Assembly (NCBI GenBank): GCA_023091665.1 | Contig: JALJCQ010000012.1 | Span: forward strand, 4,092,001 to 4,156,000 | Length of the DNA stretch: 64,000 nt | Source: Pythium myriotylum | Taxonomy: Eukaryota; Oomycota; Peronosporomycetes; Pythiales; Pythiaceae | Reading direction: 5' to 3' | In this document: positions 10,100-23,300 of the stretch, piece by piece | How the letters are laid out: the number at the start of each line of letters is the position of its first letter | Numbering within the stretch: position 1 is the first letter of the stretch | The notes under the pieces: model-generated | What the model saw: the letters and a program-made list of their open reading frames with translations, nothing else | Told to the model about the DNA's origin: nothing | Databases searched by the model: none | Program-made: the position numbers and the translations under genes

Positions 10100-13000
10100 C
10101 TAAGTCAACAAAATGGCATTGTACTCGTGTAGACTTGGCGGCATCCAGTCCCTGTCACCGCCCCTCCGCAAAACCGAATCAACAGGCACGTCATGCCCAT
10201 TTCCACCCTTTACGATTGGTGATGCGAATAAACCTGGATGGTTTTCATCCCTTGTACGTGTCATTGCTTCGACGACATGCTTGAAAGCGGCCCAAGCAAC
10301 CTCCTGGCTCTCTCGGGTGTTCGAAGTTGCGCCGACGAACAGGACATATTGGCCCTTGTTGTTGCCGTTTGGCTCTTCTCGTTCGATCCAGACTTGACAA
10401 GCAACTCGATCCGATCCGCCCGCGCGATCAATGAATTTGATAAGCCCTCGATACACGTGTCGAGGCCAGTCCATCGAGTAACTAGCGATTGCCAAATCCT
10501 CGAAAAAAGAATCGGGCAGTGTCCAGCCGACGTAATACCTCCACAAGACGTTGTAGTGATTAGATTCGTGGAAGGTGGAGCGGAACGCTGGTGGAGTGAT
10601 GTTGATATCGTGATTTCCGACAGCTTGTTTCCAAAACGCCGGGACAATGAGCTGTGAATTAAATAGCATGCGTGAATCAAATGAGCGTGCCAGTCGAAAC
10701 TTCTGAAGCAGACGCTTCATCGCGAAGAGCAAGTCTGGGTCCTCCACATCACTCCATAGTGGGAGGCGGATAAGTTCGTGGTGAGGAATCGCCTCGACGC
10801 TCATCTGTGAATCAAACAGGTTGCGAACCAAGTCCACGACCAACTGTATATCCAAAAGGATCTTTGCGGCGTCATCTTTTGATGGGCGATCGTCCAAGAT
10901 ATATCCATCGATTAAGTTGCCGAGGTGAACAAGGTCACCGAGTTCAGTGAGCAACGTGAGAGCGTCATTGAACATGGCCGTATTGAGTTCAGGGATTGGA
11001 ATCTCCATACGGAGTTGACTCGCCGACGTGATTGAAGAGGTGAATCGACAACTTCCAGTCAGACCTTGAAGTCTCCGTTGCCTGATCTTCAGCTCTTCGA
11101 GTACTTGCGAATAGCACCTCGGAAGTAACACACTGCTCTGAGCCTTTACAATCAGACTTTCGATTTTCTGTTGAGCGTCAAAGACCGACTGGCTATCGGC
11201 GCAGCTCACTCGGATCCAAGTATCGCTATTTGTCGATTCCATCGCTTCAACTTCTGTCTCCAGTCGCTGAGCATATGCAAGCAAGTTACTCAGAAATGGA
11301 CTCACACTATTGGGAGCTCCTTCTGAATATTGACGTTGACGCGTTTTGATGGACCTCGTGTGTAATCGAGTATACTCTCGCAATCGCTTCACAAAGTCTT
11401 TCTTCACTTCACTTGCTCGAGTCTCACTGATTCTGTCAGCCTTAGTTGCAACAAACACAAACCGGGCGTCACTTTTGTGATCGAGCACTCTCTCCACTCG
11501 CCGAACAATGTTCCGCGCAACGAAGGCATCTACGCGAATGCCTTCGCTGCTATCATTGTCCTCGAGAATTGATGCTTGAGCTCGGGCAGTTGCATACGCC
11601 CCATTGTCCACACAAATGAGAAAAATCATGCTGCGTTTGTAGTGGAGTGTGTGTAACTCCTCGTACTTACAGAATTCCGAAAAGTTTACGACATGGCGTT
11701 TTGAAATGATGCAAGCGGGGTTTGCTTCGATGAAGTATCCTGAAGTTACTTCAAGTCCGAGCTCCCGCTGTTCTGGTTGCTGAATAGATGGGTTGTTCGT
11801 TATCAGGGACTTAATCAACGACGAACGCCCCCAGTAACGAGATCCGATCACACAAACATTGGTGTACGACAGAGAATCATCCACAACAACAGGTCGTCTT
11901 CGACTTGTGCTGTCCTTGCTCTTGTCTTCCTCATACGCCCACGTAACAGGCAACCATCCCAAGGGTGTCCACGTGATGAATAGCCCTGGATACAGGTCGA
12001 AAACGTCTTCTATACACGAGTGAAGGGCCAAAAAGTGATTGCGTTGAGAGTCACTCGGAGGGTTCGATGCTTGCACTTCCAGTTGAAGTACATAACGATC
12101 ATGACTTGAAGCCTTTTGGATTCCGATGGAGACTTGATCGCATGAAATGGCGGTTTCAGATTGCTTTCTTGAGGTTGATTCTATACCGAACGGTATGTGC
12201 CATCTTAGGTTTCGAGTTGCAGCCAGCACGTGCCCAAGCAAAACTGCAGGCGGTTCGATCACGAACTGATATTCACGAACTAACTTGAATGATCCAGTAT
12301 TCTCAACATTACCATCCGGAGAGTTCTCGCCTATAGTTGGAACGGATAGTGTTGGGAACTCCAGAATATACATGGAGTTCCTGAGCTCATTCAGACGATA
12401 CGCCAGCCGCATATTTTCAAGCATTGATATCACGATTTGGACTGACTCGTCATCAAGTTCATTCCACATCGCCTGGCTGCGAAGCTCTTCTTGAGATAAC
12501 TCGCCCTTGCCAGTTGCCCCCTTGAATGCATTCTCGATGAGAAGCATAAAAAAGCCAGGATCGATGGCGAGTTTGACTTCGCTTGAGATGTTGTGATTGC
12601 CACAATGCACATAATCGCACCGCATTAGTTCTCCCAATTCAAGGCACTCGCGAATTTTGGTGTCGAAGCTGTGTTGATCAAGTCCTCGAACTTCAGCTTG
12701 AAGAAACTCAAACAACTCCCTCTGCGAGAAGACTAGTTTTCGTATACGTAGCCCGGCTGGGTATTGGGAAGCCTCCTCGCGGAGATGCCTGATGACTCCG
12801 ATGATTTCCTCAAGGGTTTCTGTCGTCGGAATTCTCCGTGCACTCTCGGTGAATTGCTGAAGAATACGGTTTCGAATGCTGCCTACACTTGGAGTGGTTG
12901 TGTCCGTACAATCTTGAACGTGCTGGCCAACTCGAGTAGTAACACACTTTCGAACAAGAAATGAAAACTTGGTCTTGAAACTGACTAAAGATGATCGCGC

Positions 13001-16000
13001 ATTTTCAATCTTCTGCGCATCGTCCGAGTTGGTACTGACTCTAGTGCTCCAAAATGCAGCTCGCCTGTCTGTCTGGCTATGGATATTTAGAAAAACAGCA
13101 GCCTCTCGATCAATACTGGTCAGACATTGATTGGTGACTACGTCCAATTCTTCCATCACCGACTTTGACGCACACGATATGTTTTCAAATCGCTCGTCAC
13201 TGCCAAAAGAAACCTCACAAAGAACGATGGCGGCATCTGGATGTCGAGCGTGGATTAACCTCACCAAGCGCACTGCTTCAGCGACTTCCAATTGCGTGTG
13301 AGTAGCATTTATATCGCATTCCGGATCAGGTTCTGACGACACTGCAGAACGCAGACACACCACAAACAGCGTCTGGTCAGCGAAGAAGATGGAATTGACC
13401 GCGTCAAAATTCTGCCCGGAGGGAAGATTCCATACTGAAATGTCATGCCTTCTCGTTGTATCCGCTTCTTTGAACTTGGTCAAGTGCACTCGGCTAGCAC
13501 AATTGGGCAATTCACCTGGTTCAAGTAGTGTAGCAGCCAACTCACGTTTCACTTCTTCGTCATGACCGAGCAGGCAGATGCGCAGTCGAAAGTGATCTCT
13601 GGACGGTTGTAAAGTGTGCTTGAAAAAATCTGTGATTGCTCGAGGACCCCGCATACATATTGAGCTAGGTAGTTTTGACAGCGTCTTTCGATCGCCTTTG
13701 GTGCTTGATTGGACCCAAGTCTTCACAGTGACGGCGAATCTTCGAGCGGTATCACCGCCATTTACTCGGCGGATTGAGTCCTCACAAATGCTGTCCCATT
13801 TGGCACCGTGTTCCAAGAGAAGTCGTATGCACTCGAGTACCTCCTCTTGGAGATCATCTTGGTGCAGAACGATTAGTCGACATGACAAAAGGAAACACAA
13901 AGGGGTCTGCTTGGCCTATCATAAGAAGTTGCTGTCAGCTCATGATTCCCACCAGCTACTACGCTCATATAGCGTACCTTGTTTCGAATAGAAACTGAAG
14001 CGCCTTGATTTAACAAAAAACGAGCTACCTCGACAATTCCATATTGACATGCCTTGTGGAGCATTGTATTTCCTTGCTGGAAGCAGCAAAACTATGAGTA
14101 ACACATAGCGAAGTGTAACAAAAATATCAAACTTACCACGTCCTCGCAATTAATGCTTTCGCCGGAATCAAGTAACTTCCGAAGTAACACCAAATCACCA
14201 GACGCACATGCTTCGAACGTGGATACATGATTATCTTGTCGATTCCTTGGCATGCTGGTAACTTGTTGGACGATATAGTCTTGATACGGAATGTGATCAA
14301 TCGCATCACCAAACGCTCCCTTGCGCTGTTGGGTAGCTTTGGTTGACATGCCGAGGTTGCCTTTTGAAGATCCAGCTCCGATTCCTCGTTGGATCGTTAC
14401 AAGCGAGATTTCAGTCAGACTCGTCTGATTCTTCCGTTCACGTTCCCACAGATCCATACAACGCCTTAATGATGATGCTTCCGGCAACGCCTCGTCAGAG
14501 CTGATTATCATCTCGCACTTTTCGTCCCACTTGGCACCGTATGCTACAAGCGCCTGGATAACTCCCAAAGTGCTCTCATGTAGGGTTCTTGTTCCACCAA
14601 ACATGATGTCGGTCTTTAAAATCGTGACATGGATTGGCATTCGCCCACTCTACACGCCAGACGTGGGTGAGACATAATCCAATATTCAGTGACATACAGT
14701 TTGTGCACCTTGTCCACTACGTGGAGGTTACAATTTGCATCCAGCAAAAGCTTCACGACCTCAACGTGGCCTCTACTTGATGCAAAATGCAACGCTGTTC
14801 TTCCATCCTGACCCCAATACAGACACACACGACAACAACATCAAGACGAGTTCCAACACACTCCCGTCGACGTCGCTTGTAGCCGGCGCGTGAAAGCGAC
14901 CAGCCATTCACGACACTGTGGCGTACCTTGTCTTGAGCCTCTTTGTCGCATTGCGCCTCGAGTAGCAGCTTCACGACCTCAACGTGGCCTCTACTTGATG
15001 CAAAATGCAACGCTGTCGCTCCATCCTGACCCCAATACAGACACACACGACAACAACATCAAGACGAGTTCCAACACACTCCCGTCGACGTCGCTTGTAG
15101 CCGGCGCGTGAAAGCGACCAGCCATTCACGACACTGTGGCGTACCTTGTCTTGAGCCTCTTTGTCGCATTGCGCCTCGAGTAGCAGCTTCACGACCTCAA
15201 CGTGGCCTCCACTTGATGCAAAATGCAACGCTGTTCTTCCATTCTGACCCCAATACAGACACACACGACAACAACATCAAGACGAGTTCCAACACACTCC
15301 CGTCGACGTCGCTTGTAGCCGGCGCGTGAAAGCGACCAGCCATTCACGACACTGTGGCGTACCTTGTCTTGAGCCTCTTTGTCGCATTGCGCCTCGAGTA
15401 GCAGCTTCACGACCTCAACGTGGCCTCCACTTGATGCCCAATGCAACGCTGTTCTTCCATCCTGACCCCAATACAGACACACACGACAACAACATCAAGA
15501 CGAGTTCCAACACACTCCCGTCGACGTCGCTTGTAGCCGGCGCGTGAAAGCGACCAGCCATTCACGACACTGTGGCGTACCTTGTCTTGAGCCTCTTTGT
15601 CGCATTGCGCCTCGAGTAGCAGCTTCACGACCTCAACGTGGCCTCCACTTGATGCCCAATGCAACGCTGTTCTTCCATCCTGACCCCAATACAGACACAC
15701 ACGACAACAACATCAAGACGAGTTCCAACACACTCCCGTCGACGTCGCTTGTAGCCGGCGCGTGAAAGCGACCAGCCATTCACGACACTGTGGCGTACCT
15801 TGTCTTGAGCCTCTTTGTCGCATTGCGCCTCGAGTAGCAGCTTCACGACCTCAACGTGGCCTCTACTTGATGCAAAATGCAACGCTGTTCTTCCATCCTG
15901 ACCCCAATACAGACACACACGACAACAACATCAAGACGAGTTCCAACACACTCCCGTCGACGTCGCTTGTAGCCGGCGCGTGAAAGCGACCAGCCATTCA

Positions 16001-18685
16001 CGACACTGTGGCGTACCTTGTCTTGAGCCTCTTTGTCGCATTGCGCCTCGAGTAGCAGCTTCACGACCTCAACGTGGCCTCTACTTGATGCAAAATGCAA
16101 CGCTGTTCTTCCATCCTGACCCCAATACAGACACACACGACAACAACATCAAGACGAGTTCCAACACACTCCCGTCGACGTCGCTTGTAGCCGGCGCGTG
16201 AAAGCGACCAGCCATTCACGACACTGTGGCGTACCTTGTCTTGAGCCTCTTTGTCGCATTGCGCCTCGAGTAGCAGCTTCACGACCTCAACGTGGCCTCT
16301 ACTTGATGCAAAATGCAACGCTGTTCTTCCATCCTGACCCCAATACAGACACACACGACAACAACATCAAGACGAGTTCCAACACACTCCCGTCGACGTC
16401 GCTTGTAGCCGGCGCGTGAAAGCGACCAGCCATTCACGACACTGTGGCGTACCTTGTCTTGAGCCTCTTTGTCGCATTGCGCCTCGAGTAGCAGCTTCAC
16501 GACCTCAACGTGGCCTCTACTTGATGCAAAATGCAACGCTGTTCTTCCATCCTGACCCCAATACAGACACACACGACAACAACATCAAGACGAGTTCCAA
16601 CACACTCCCGTCGACGTCGCTTGTAGCCGGCGCGTGAAAGCGACCAGCCATTCACGACACTGTGGCGTACCTTGTCTTGAGCCTCTTTGTCGCATTGCGC
16701 CTCGAGTAGCAGCTTCACGACCTCAACGTGGCCTCTACTTGATGCAAAATGCAACGCTGTTCTTCCATCCTGACCCCAATACAGACACACACGACAACAA
16801 CATCAAGACGAGTTCCAACACACTCCCGTCGACGTCGCTTGTAGCCGGCGCGTGAAAGCGACCAGCCATTCACGACACTGTGGCGTACCTTGTCTTGAGC
16901 CTCTTTGTCGCATTGCGCCTCGAGTAGCAGCTTCACGACCTCAACGTGGCCTCCACTTGATGCCCAATGCAACGCTGTTCTTCCATCCTGACCCCAATAC
17001 AGACACACACGACAACAACATCAAGACGAGTTCCAACACACTCCCGTCGACGTCGCTTGTAGCCGGCGCGTGAAAGCGACCAGCCATTCACGACACTGTG
17101 GCGTACCTTGTCTTGAGCCTCTTTGTCGCATTGCGCCTCGAGTAGCAGCTTCACGACCTCAACGTGGCCTCTACTTGATGCAAAATGCAACGCTGTCGCT
17201 CCATCCTGACCCCAATACAGACACACACGACAACAACATCAAGACGAGTTCCAACACACTCCCGTCGACGTCGCTTGTAGCCGGCGCGTGAAAGCGACCA
17301 GCCATTCACGACACTGTGGCGTACCTTGTCTTGAGCCTCTTTGTCGCATTGCGCCTCGAGTAGCAGCTTCACGACCTCAACGTGGCCTCCACTTGATGCC
17401 CAATGCAACGCTGTCGCTCCATCCTGACCCCAATACAGACACACACGACAACAACATCAAGACGAGTTCCAACACACTCCCGTCGACGTCGCTTGTAGCC
17501 GGCGCGTGAAAGCGACCAGCCATTCACGACACTGTGGCGTACCTTGTCTTGAGCCTCTTTGTCGCATTGCGCCTCGAGTAGCAGCTTCACGACCTCAACG
17601 TGGCCTCCACTTGATGCCCAATGCAACGCTGTCGCTCCATCCTGACCCCAATACAGACACACACGACAACAACATCAAGACGAGTTCCAACACACTCCCG
17701 TCGACGTCGCTTGTAGCCGGCGCGTGAAAGCGACCAGCCATTCACGACACTGTGGCGTACCTTGTCTTGAGCCTCTTTGTCGCATTGCGCCTCGAGTAGC
17801 AGCTTCACGACCTCAACGTGGCCTCTACTTGATGCAAAATGCAACGCTGTTCTTCCATCCTGACCCCAATACAGACACACACGACAACAACATCAAGACG
17901 AGTTCCAACACACTCCCGTCGACGTCGCTTGTAGCCGGCGCGTGAAAGCGACCAGCCATTCACGACACTGTGGCGTACCTTGTCTTGAGCCTCTTTGTCG
18001 CATTGCGCCTCGAGTAGCAGCTTCACGACCTCAACGTGGCCTCCACTTGATGCCCAATGCAACGCTGTCGCTCCATCCTGACCCCAATACAGACACACAC
18101 GACAACAACATCAAGACGAGTTCCAACACACTCCCGTCGACGTCGCTTGTAGCCGGCGCGTGAAAGCGACCAGCCATTCACGACACTGTGGCGTACCTTG
18201 TCTTGAGCCTCTTTGTCGCATTGCGCCTCGAGTAGCAGCTTCACGACCTCAACGTGGCCTCCACTTGATGCCCAATGCAACGCTGTCGCTCCATCCTGAC
18301 CCCAATACAGACACACACGACAACAACATCAAGACGAGTTCCAACACACTCCCGTCGACGTCGCTTGTAGCCGGCGCGTGAAAGCGACCAGCCATTCACG
18401 ACACTGTGGCGTACCTTGTCTTGAGCCTCTTTGTCGCATTGCGCCTCGAGTAGCAGCTTCACGACCTCAACGTGGCCTCCACTTGATGCCCAATGCAACG
18501 CTGTCGCTCCATACTAATCACCTCCGTCAGCTCCCTACCTCCCTCTCGTCCGTCTACTAAAACCGCATCCGCACCTCGTTACTCGCATTGACATCTCCTC
18601 CTCTCTTGAGATATTTGCGCACAATCTCCGCATTTCCTCTTTCGCTCGCATTGAGAAACGCTTCTCTCGACGGTTTGTCTCCCAT
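10100..18685 (-). CDS. ANK-array ROCO protein with two degenerate Roc-COR units
   Basis: Inferred 22-exon gene: 18575-18685, eighteen 99-nt exons (18415-18513, then every 218 bp down to 14709-14807), 14137-14649, 13978-14076, 10100-13906. All introns are phase 0 and the product is 2103 residues. Order: N-terminal capping exon starting MGDKPS (1-37); 18 ankyrin repeats (38-631); a linker with GAKWDEKCEM and LWERERK (about 632-802) ending in another ankyrin-like unit; one more ankyrin exon (803-835); then two Roc-COR units. The first Roc has no Walker A (LLGHDEEVKRE) and NLPSG in place of DxxG. The second has GSRYWGRSS, with arginine replacing the P-loop lysine, but keeps ATKAD. GTP binding is therefore doubtful. 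Roc-COR proteins are dimeric GTPase switches; ankyrin repeats bind proteins. Start and splice sites come from frame and paralogue comparison, not transcripts. An alternative is two genes split in the linker, but one exon spans it. Confidence 0.75.
14709..18513 (-). repeat. Tandem array of 18 ankyrin exons, 218-bp unit
   Basis: Each unit is a 99-nt exon plus a 119-nt intron. The exon reads D-G-x-T-A-L-H-x-A-S-S-x-G-H and then VEVVKLLLEAQCDKEAQDK, one 33-residue ankyrin repeat. Introns begin gtacgcc and end ggggtcag and appear identical throughout. The exons vary at codon 3 (AGA Arg or GCG Ala), codon 8 (TTT Phe or TGG Trp) and codon 12 (AGA Arg or GGA Gly); one unit has Asn and the first has Tyr at codon 1. 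In gene order the triplets are AWG x3, RFR, AWG x2, AFR, RWG, RFR x5, RWG x2, RFG, AFR, RFR. The last unit has a diverged second half (LLLDANCNLHVVDK) and a different intron. Confidence 0.95.
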
Positions 18686-20319
18686 CTTCTGCGAGATGAG
18701 AATTGAAGCGAACGAAGGTTCACACGGAAACCGAACTTATCTGCCATGAAGTACGCACTTAACGGTGCTTCAAGCTCCGACGCATGAACTGGACTTCTCT
18801 GAAAGTTTCAAGAGCAACCAAGCGCCGCTTCTTTTTGTCCGTGAGTTCGAAATTCATCATAGTACCGGTATAGAAAGAAAATTGGAGACCTATGCCGTGC
18901 TGAGGCAGATCCTTCGACAAGCGCACGACGTTGAGCTCAGCTTCCCAGCAGATCGTTCAGTCTTTTGGTTGTTCATTCCAGATGATTCTCGAAGAGGGAT
19001 TGCTTAGAAATAGCCAAGATTATTCCCAGACCCATGATTTCTTCCATCGAAGTCTGAGACCTGCAACATTACAGTGAACAGCTGTCTCAGAGCGACCACA
19101 AATCACGTACTAGCGAATGCAGGGTCACGACACTGGAGTCCAGTTTCTTCTCGATGTTTCGCGGAATCCGCGACTTCACCACATCTCGACATCGCTCTGC
19201 CCTGCGCATACCTATATTGTTATACTCTTGTCGTCATGCTTTCAAAGCTTCGTGGTGGCGCATGGTTCCTTTAAAACGATCCGATCCGTCGGAGCGAAAC
19301 AGTTCTTCTTCGCACCATTCCGTGCAGCACTTTTGTAGCTGCCTGTTGCATGGGGAAATCGTGGTACATAGTAATAACTATACTGGCGGTGACGGCATCG
19401 TTCTATCGACCTCGGAAACCCGACTCCCTGACTTTCTCAAACGATCAGCTGCGTCGAGATGAGTCAACTCATGATGGCTTGTCTCTGGACACGTTCGTTG
19501 AAGTTAGACTAGAAAGAGATATGGATACCCCTTCCAAATCGCTTGGTTTCTTCCAAGTTTTCCTGATGTCTGGTACAACAAGGTACAGCAGCATTCTCCT
19601 TTCAGTCTCTGGCCCTTGGCGTGAGACTTCTGGCTAATTAACCTCGAGTCGAGTCGATGGGCAGCCACTGAGACATCTCGACCCGTTCGAGTTTGCAAAC
19701 GCGGCTCCGCCACCTAGCCAGCCTCGTCCTTGGAGACCTGGTGCTCTGCAGAGAGGGTACCAGCTAATCATGACGCCGCGCTGGCTATAGACTTTAAAGT
19801 AAATCAACTGTGTTCTATTGGTTAAAAGCTAACCAATAGAACGCAGTTGATTCTGGGGTCTTGACGCCTGCCAAAGACTTCGCGACCGCCGAACAAAGTG
19901 TCATTCTCTCGTCGGAAGGTGTCATCAGAAGGTGTGTCTCGTCACTTCGTCGTGTGGTGAAGGCCATTGCGCTAGAGGGGCACCAAGCGTGTGATCGAGA
20001 GCGCTGATGGTACGTTTTGCCAATGGCGCTCGTGATGCATGTATTCGTAGATTTCTTTCTCTGCATGGCGGTTGCAGAGTGGAAACAGTTCATCAACCGT
20101 CTGAACTCAGATTGGCGATGAACACCACCAGACTTGTGCTAGCCGATGAGCGAGCAGCCGTGCGAGAGTCAGCAAGTAACCAGTAACGAAACCGGTAGAG
20201 CACGTGATGGATTCGCTAAAATTGTGAGCAGGGTCAACTGGACTGACTGGTCTCCTCACATTAAAGCGCCCTGAGCAGACAGCTCCAAGATCCACCTCCC
20301 GACTTGAACAAGTCTCCAG
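18686..20319. promoter_or_regulatory. Intergenic region between two divergent ROCO genes
   Basis: About 1.6 kb separates the start of the minus-strand array gene from the start of the plus-strand ROCO pseudogene, so it presumably holds both promoters. Parts are repeated in the matching position of the second module: 19860-20319 resembles 40462-40938 closely, the rest more weakly. Small ORFs are present but differ between the two copies and are not called. No defined promoter motif was identified. Confidence 0.5.
19802..19852. repeat. 23-bp inverted repeat (hairpin) in the shared promoter region
   Basis: aatcaactgtgttctattgg begins the left arm (19802-19824) and taaccaatagaacgcagttg begins the right arm (19830-19852). 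The arms pair over 23 bp with one mismatch around a 5-base loop. In the second module the same place (about 40446-40468) holds only a shortened aatcaatagag...gattgatt, so the hairpin has partly been lost or gained there. Confidence 0.75.
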
Positions 20320-23300
20320 ATGGGTAACGCCCAGGCGGCACGGTCGTCGCCTCCGGACAACAACACGTCCGAACGGCGTCGCGTCCACTCGCAACCAACA
20401 GAGTCTGCGCAGTCATGTTCTATTAGTCGTGCGCGTCCCCGAGTCTTTAGGTCCAAGATCGCTGTTCTCGGTGCGAACAACTCGGGGAAAACCAGCTTCT
20501 GAAGTCGATAGCAACCATGGATCATGGTTACTGCGATGCGCAAGCGTCGGCACCATGGCCTATGGTGCCATCGCTCGAGCGTACAGACAATCGCTCGGTC
20601 GCCATCGACCACTTCCGCCACATCTTTAGGCGGAACTACAACACCTACGAACTCACGATGTGGGACTTCGCCGGTCAAGACGTGTATCAGCCTGTCCACG
20701 CCATGTTCTTCACAAGACGCACGATCTACATCCTGTGTATTGATATGTATTCGTACGGTGTGGCATTCGAGCAAGCAACACTTTTCGCCGATCACGACTC
20801 TCAAGTGGATCATTTTATGGATGAGGTCGTGGATAAGAAGATCTTGAAGTGGATTCGACTGGCCATCGCTCGTCAGCCAGATGCCGAGTTTGTATTCGTG
20901 GAGACGAAGGCGGACAAGGTGGATGCGAATTCGCGACTCGCCAAGGCTGCTCAGTCGGATCTCGAGAAGCGTCTCAAGCAGTACGTGTCTCAGACAAGCC
21001 AGGCGCTTCAACATACACTCAATGAAGCACAAACGTCCGATGAAATCCATCGGAAGACAACAGAGACCCGTGGATTCTCTGCTCAACAACTCGAGAAACT
21101 GCATGCAACGATCAAGCGTCTTCTCCAGCACGAATAGGTGAGAGTGAGTTGTGTTGACGCCGACTCGATCAAAGCTGCTCGGACGAAGATCGAAGAGGTT
21201 GTGGTGTCAAGCAACCGCAGCTTTTTGATGCCTGAGAGCTACGTTGCAGCTCTTGAGTTCGTTCGTAGTATCCGCAGCCAGTCATCATCCAGAGACGCTC
21301 TGTCGCGTGTGCAATCAACTTTTGTAAACGTCAATGCGTTTGTCAAGCGACTTCACGATAATCGCCCGGACATCGATGTTAACACATGTCGACAGATTCT
21401 CAGGACACTGCACGATCTCGGCGACGTGTTGTGGTATGAGGACCTTGGCATTGAGAGACTCCAGCACGAGGTGATCTTGGATCCGATGCTGCTCATCGAC
21501 TTTATCCGTCCCATTGCGGACCACAAGTTTACGAGCGAAGTGATGACTCATGTCGCACTGAGTTCCACGCCGTTATGGCTTCATCTGGACCGAGCATTCA
21601 TGCTCACGGTGAAGCAGTTGTTGCGCGAGTTCAATCTCGTTCACGCAACGCGAGGAGAGATGCAGTGGGACTCGGATCTTCTCGTGCCGGCATTGTGGAG
21701 GTCTAATATCCCCTCGTCCTTGCGTTTCGGTGGCCAATTACTATCGTTTGAGTTCACGGAGACGGCCAAACGAGTTCGACCTACGTCGAAAAGAGCGGAC
21801 GGTCTGGCAACTACAGCCAACATGCAGTGGGAATACCATTTTCTGAGCCTACTACCCGAATCGGTCTTCGACCAAATCGTGATTGCAAGCTACAACCCAT
21901 TTGACGATCGTCAAGTCGGACCGGATTGGATCTTGTATCACAAGAAAGGCGTGTTTGCGTGCCGCATCGTCATCTCGCGACATCATAACACGAAGGAACG
22001 GATCATTCGACTCGAAGCTGTTACGGGAGTGTCACGCAAAGAGCAAGCGGAGTTGTGGGCGTTATTCGAGCGGCTCTGTGTGTCACTGGAGAAAGTGTTG
22101 CGTGGTTTCGGAGGACTCGTCGTCTCGCGCCATGTGCTGAACGACTCGGGTGGCTTGCTTCATACAGGGTGGACAGTTCTACATGAGGCGTGCTCGCGAG
22201 GCTTCGTATCCGTTGTGCGCGCTTTGCTGGAAGTTGAATGTAATGTGAATGCGCGCGATGAGGTGAGTTGTATCAATTACGATTTGGCTGCGTTAAGCAT
22301 CTGAAACGTATTGTATTGTGGCAGAATGGGATGACGCCCTTGCACTGCACACTATGCTATGTGAACAAGACGCTGCAGTTACGAAAAGCCTACAAAATCG
22401 TTCGCGATTTGATCTCTCTTGGGTCAGCTTGGGACGACAAGTGCGAAATTTTCTCCTCAGATATACAATCGGAATGTATCCGTGACTGCGTATTGCTGTG
22501 GATTGACGAGCGTACCGGAGGACTTCAAATGACCGACATTCAGCACGAAGTTTTGGACGCAGGACCCATCGCAACACGCGAATATATTGCAAGTCTAAGG
22601 AAGTCTGGAGCAGTTGTTCACCGTCGCAAGGTCTCGGTCGTGGGGGCTGGAAGTGCAGGCAAGACGAGTCTTATCAAGTCTCTGACGACTAGGAAGTCAT
22701 CCCTTGAACATCATGACAATCGCACCATTGGTATCGACCACTTCCGACTGGAATTCGACGAACTCATATCTGCAACGCGGGAGTTAAAACGTCATCAAGT
22801 AACGCTTTGGGACTTCGCAGGACAGAGCGCGTATCAAGTAGTCCACTCGCTCTTCTTCTCACCCCGTACGCTGTACTTGGTATGTCTCGACCTTGAGGCA
22901 TACGTTGTTGCTTGGATGCAAGCAAGTCTATTTGCTTCAGACGCGAAGCACCTCCATCGCCGCATGTGTGAGCATATGGCTGACGCTGTACTTCAGTGGG
23001 TCCAATTGATTTTCTGCCGCCAGCCAGACGCTCAATTTGCGTTCATCGCCACGAAGGAAGACGCGCTAGATGGGAATGGTGACTTCGCATCGGAGATCAA
23101 GAAAGACGTGAAACGTCGCCTTCGTCACGTTGATACATTCGTTGAGCGAATGCGCAGTGACCTATCGAGTGGATTCAAGTCATCTGCAGAACTGTACCCA
23201 ATGAGAGACAATGATCTGCGTTGGACCGACGCAGTATTCTTGGCGGATCAGAGAGCTGGATCTATGGATGTGGTGGATGATGATTTCTCAGTCGAGTTCG

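Noticed and set aside
10085..10110. Possible tRNA T-arm (gggttcgaggcc)
   Set aside because: No acceptor or anticodon stem can be built around it. No other tRNA candidate stood out.
14753..18560. Repeated 97-codon minus-strand and 73-codon plus-strand ORFs every 218 bp
   Set aside because: They read through the introns or run antisense to the ankyrin exons. The repeated exon frame with consistent gt/ag borders explains the region better.
21135..21150. TAG followed by GTGAGA read as an intron donor
   Set aside because: The homologous gene continues collinearly across the site with TGG, so no intron is needed; the TAG is best read as a nonsense change.
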